Assembly (NCBI GenBank): GCA_007132255.1
Contig: SLOZ01000490.1
Span: 1-5,317, forward strand
DNA from: Limnochordia bacterium
GTDB taxonomy: Bacteria > Bacillota > Limnochordia > Darwinibacteriales > B1SED10-159
Length of the DNA stretch: 5,317 bases
Direction of reading: 5' to 3'
This document shows positions 3,809-5,317 of this stretch, one piece after another. A model generated the notes under the pieces. That model did no database searches. It was not told where the DNA came from and saw only the letters and a program-made list of their open reading frames with translations. Within the stretch, counting starts at the first letter, position 1. Each line of letters begins with the position of its first letter. The position numbers and the translations under genes were made by a program.

Positions 3809-5317
3809 ATGGACAAACCAGTATTGCAGAACATGAAATTGCCCAAAGAGGTGCGGGCAGCCATTGAAGCGTCCGGACATGTCATCGTTCCGGAATCGCG
3901 CGAACAGCTTGTGGAGATGGCCATCGGTGGGCAGCAGAGTGGCTTCTTCGAAGTCGGCTATGACGTCCCCGAACGCGGCTGGGTGGCGGAAGCCACCGTG
4001 GCCTCGTGTAAGAATGGAGCATCGGTGAACTTCACTGAGCCGTATATGCGCCGCCGTGATCCGGATTGTATGGTGGTTGGTGACAAAGGTGTCACAGATA
4101 AACCAACGTTTCAAGGTCGGTTTGATATGGACTTCGACGCGGTTCGGCAGGAGACCTTGGATTGGCTGGCTCAACAAGATTTAATTGTGATGCCATTTAT
4201 GGCGGGTGGACACGACCATGGGTACCAGGGATTGATGATTGGACCCCAGAATGCTGCCTTCTTTGCTGCGGGTTTAGCCGACCTCCAGGCGCTGATTGTC
4301 AAAGATGAGATTCCCGATGGCTTTACGCCTCGAGGTATCATCTATGTGGCACCACCATTTCGACATACGCACTTCGACGGCAAACAAGTTGTTGTACACA
4401 ATCGCATGGAGAACTTACACGAAGTGCATTCGTACAATCTCTATCCCGGGCCCAGTGCTAAGAAAGGCGTCTATGGGATGCTCTTGAACATTGGGGAAGA
4501 AGAGGGTTGGGTGACTCTGCATGCCTCGACCGTTAGGGTGACGAGCCCCTATGACAATGTGCTGACCATTATGCACGAAGGTGCCAGCGGCGGCGGTAAG
4601 AGTGAGATGATCGAAGAGATTCACCGCGAACATGATGGTACGATTCTTGTGGGTGACAATACGGTTACGGGCGAATCGATTCGGATGGAGCTTAAGGAAA
4701 CCAGCAGCCTAGCGCCGGTGACCGATGACATGGCACTGTGTCATCGCGATCTGAACAAAGGCGGCAAAAAACTTGTCGTGAAGGATGCTGAAGCCGGCTG
4801 GTTTTTGCGTATTGATCACATTACGCGCTACGGCACCGATCCACACTATGAGTACTTGACTGTGCATCCGAAGGAACCGTTGATCTTCATGAATATCGAT
4901 GGCAAACCGAACTCGACGTGTTTGATCTGGGAACACATCGAGGACGAGCCCGGCAAACGCTGTCCGAACCCCAGGGTCATCATGCCGCGCAAGCATATTC
5001 CGGATGTGGTCAATGAGCCTGTATCCGTCGACATCCGCAGTTTTGGCGTGCGCGCTCCGGTTTGCACCAAGGATTTGCCGACCTATGGAATTATGGGCAT
5101 GCTGCATATTTTGCCGCCAAGCTTAGCTTGGTTGTGGCGGTTGGTAGCACCGCGTGGGCACGGGAATCCCAGTATTGTAGACACCGAAGGGATGACCAGT
5201 GAAGGCGTTGGCTCGTATTGGCCCTTTGCCACCGGACGCATGGTGGATCAGGCCAATCTGCTTCTGGAACAGATTATCCAAACAACCGAAACACGGTACA
5301 TTCTGATTCCCAATCAG
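3809..5317 (+). CDS. DUF4914-like protein with PEPCK-like P-loop ATP-binding core, 3' end missing
   Basis: An uninterrupted frame of 503 codons runs off the window, starting at ATG 3809 with GGGAG 7 bases upstream. The product resembles DUF4914-family proteins (I recall over 600 residues), so roughly the last fifth is missing. Function is not established. Motifs parallel ATP-dependent PEP carboxykinase in order: an Arg-rich MRRRDPDCMVVGD segment (80-92), His238 in LHAST, the P-loop GASGGGKSEM (258-267, Lys264), and VGDN with Asp283 (282-284 GDN), which may be the metal-binding kinase-2 aspartate. Later, EGMTSEGVGSYWPFATGR (460-477) is strongly Gly/aromatic and looks like a substrate or nucleotide-binding stretch. 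Apart from a short hydrophobic stretch (GIMGMLHILPPSLAWLW, about 427-443) there are no membrane helices and there is no signal peptide, so it should be cytoplasmic. The PEPCK or HPr-kinase-like P-loop fold, and therefore kinase or nucleotide-dependent carboxylase-like activity, is inference. Confidence 0.85.
   Translation, partial: MDKPVLQNMKLPKEVRAAIEASGHVIVPESREQLVEMAIGGQQSGFFEVGYDVPERGWVAEATVASCKNGASVNFTEPYMRRRDPDCMVVGDKGVTDKPTFQGRFDMDFDAVRQETLDWLAQQDLIVMPFMAGGHDHGYQGLMIGPQNAAFFAAGLADLQALIVKDEIPDGFTPRGIIYVAPPFRHTHFDGKQVVVHNRMENLHEVHSYNLYPGPSAKKGVYGMLLNIGEEEGWVTLHASTVRVTSPYDNVLTIMHEGASGGGKSEMIEEIHREHDGTILVGDNTVTGESIRMELKETSSLAPVTDDMALCHRDLNKGGKKLVVKDAEAGWFLRIDHITRYGTDPHYEYLTVHPKEPLIFMNIDGKPNSTCLIWEHIEDEPGKRCPNPRVIMPRKHIPDVVNEPVSVDIRSFGVRAPVCTKDLPTYGIMGMLHILPPSLAWLWRLVAPRGHGNPSIVDTEGMTSEGVGSYWPFATGRMVDQANLLLEQIIQTTETRYILIPNQ

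Noticed and set aside
3587..4177. 196-codon minus-strand open frame
   Set aside because: It lies antisense to the start of the DUF4914-like gene, which has a ribosome site and coherent motifs; the minus product has none.
4709..5107. 132-codon minus-strand open frame
   Set aside because: It is antisense to the interior of the DUF4914-like gene and is explained by that gene's codon composition.
1..5317. CRISPR array, insertion sequence or attachment site
   Set aside because: No regularly spaced repeats, no transposase or integrase motifs, and no terminal repeats with target duplications were found.

Overview
The window suggests a member of the Bacillota (Firmicutes), probably a Bacilli-like or thermoacidophile-like lineage. 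The reasons are purine-rich Shine-Dalgarno sites (GGAGG, AGGAGG) before almost every gene, use of a TTG start, a moderate GC content, and a DUF4914-type protein. This assignment is an inference from style; no marker gene is present.

Left part, plus strand (1-1155): the 3' end of a DMT/EamA-family membrane transporter, then a 70-residue protein with a CxxC motif, then a 23-codon ORF. That last ORF encodes only a lipoprotein signal peptide with lipobox, followed by three glycines and two tandem stops. The three are closely spaced and could be co-transcribed. A gene-poor stretch of about 265 bases follows (1156-1421). It ends in a strong 13-bp inverted repeat, which separates these genes from the convergent minus-strand block.

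Middle part, minus strand (1473-3465, transcribed right to left): an isoaspartyl peptidase/L-asparaginase of the Ntn-hydrolase family (TTG start set by its Shine-Dalgarno site), a four-helix membrane protein of unknown function 32 bases downstream (probable operon), and then a membrane-anchored single-domain rhodanese with its own promoter.

Right part: a 343-base divergent intergenic region holds a perfect TATAAT box, a doubtful 52-codon ORF and a stable hairpin. It leads into a long plus-strand gene that runs off the window at 5317. Its product (503 residues visible) resembles the DUF4914 family. It carries a P-loop, a conserved histidine and an aspartate in the same order as ATP-dependent PEP carboxykinase, so I read it as a PEPCK-like nucleotide-binding enzyme of unknown substrate.

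The genes do not form an obvious single pathway. The most interesting items are the DUF4914/PEPCK-like protein with its long structured leader, the signal-peptide-only lipoprotein ORF, and the unrecognised four-helix membrane protein paired with the asparaginase.
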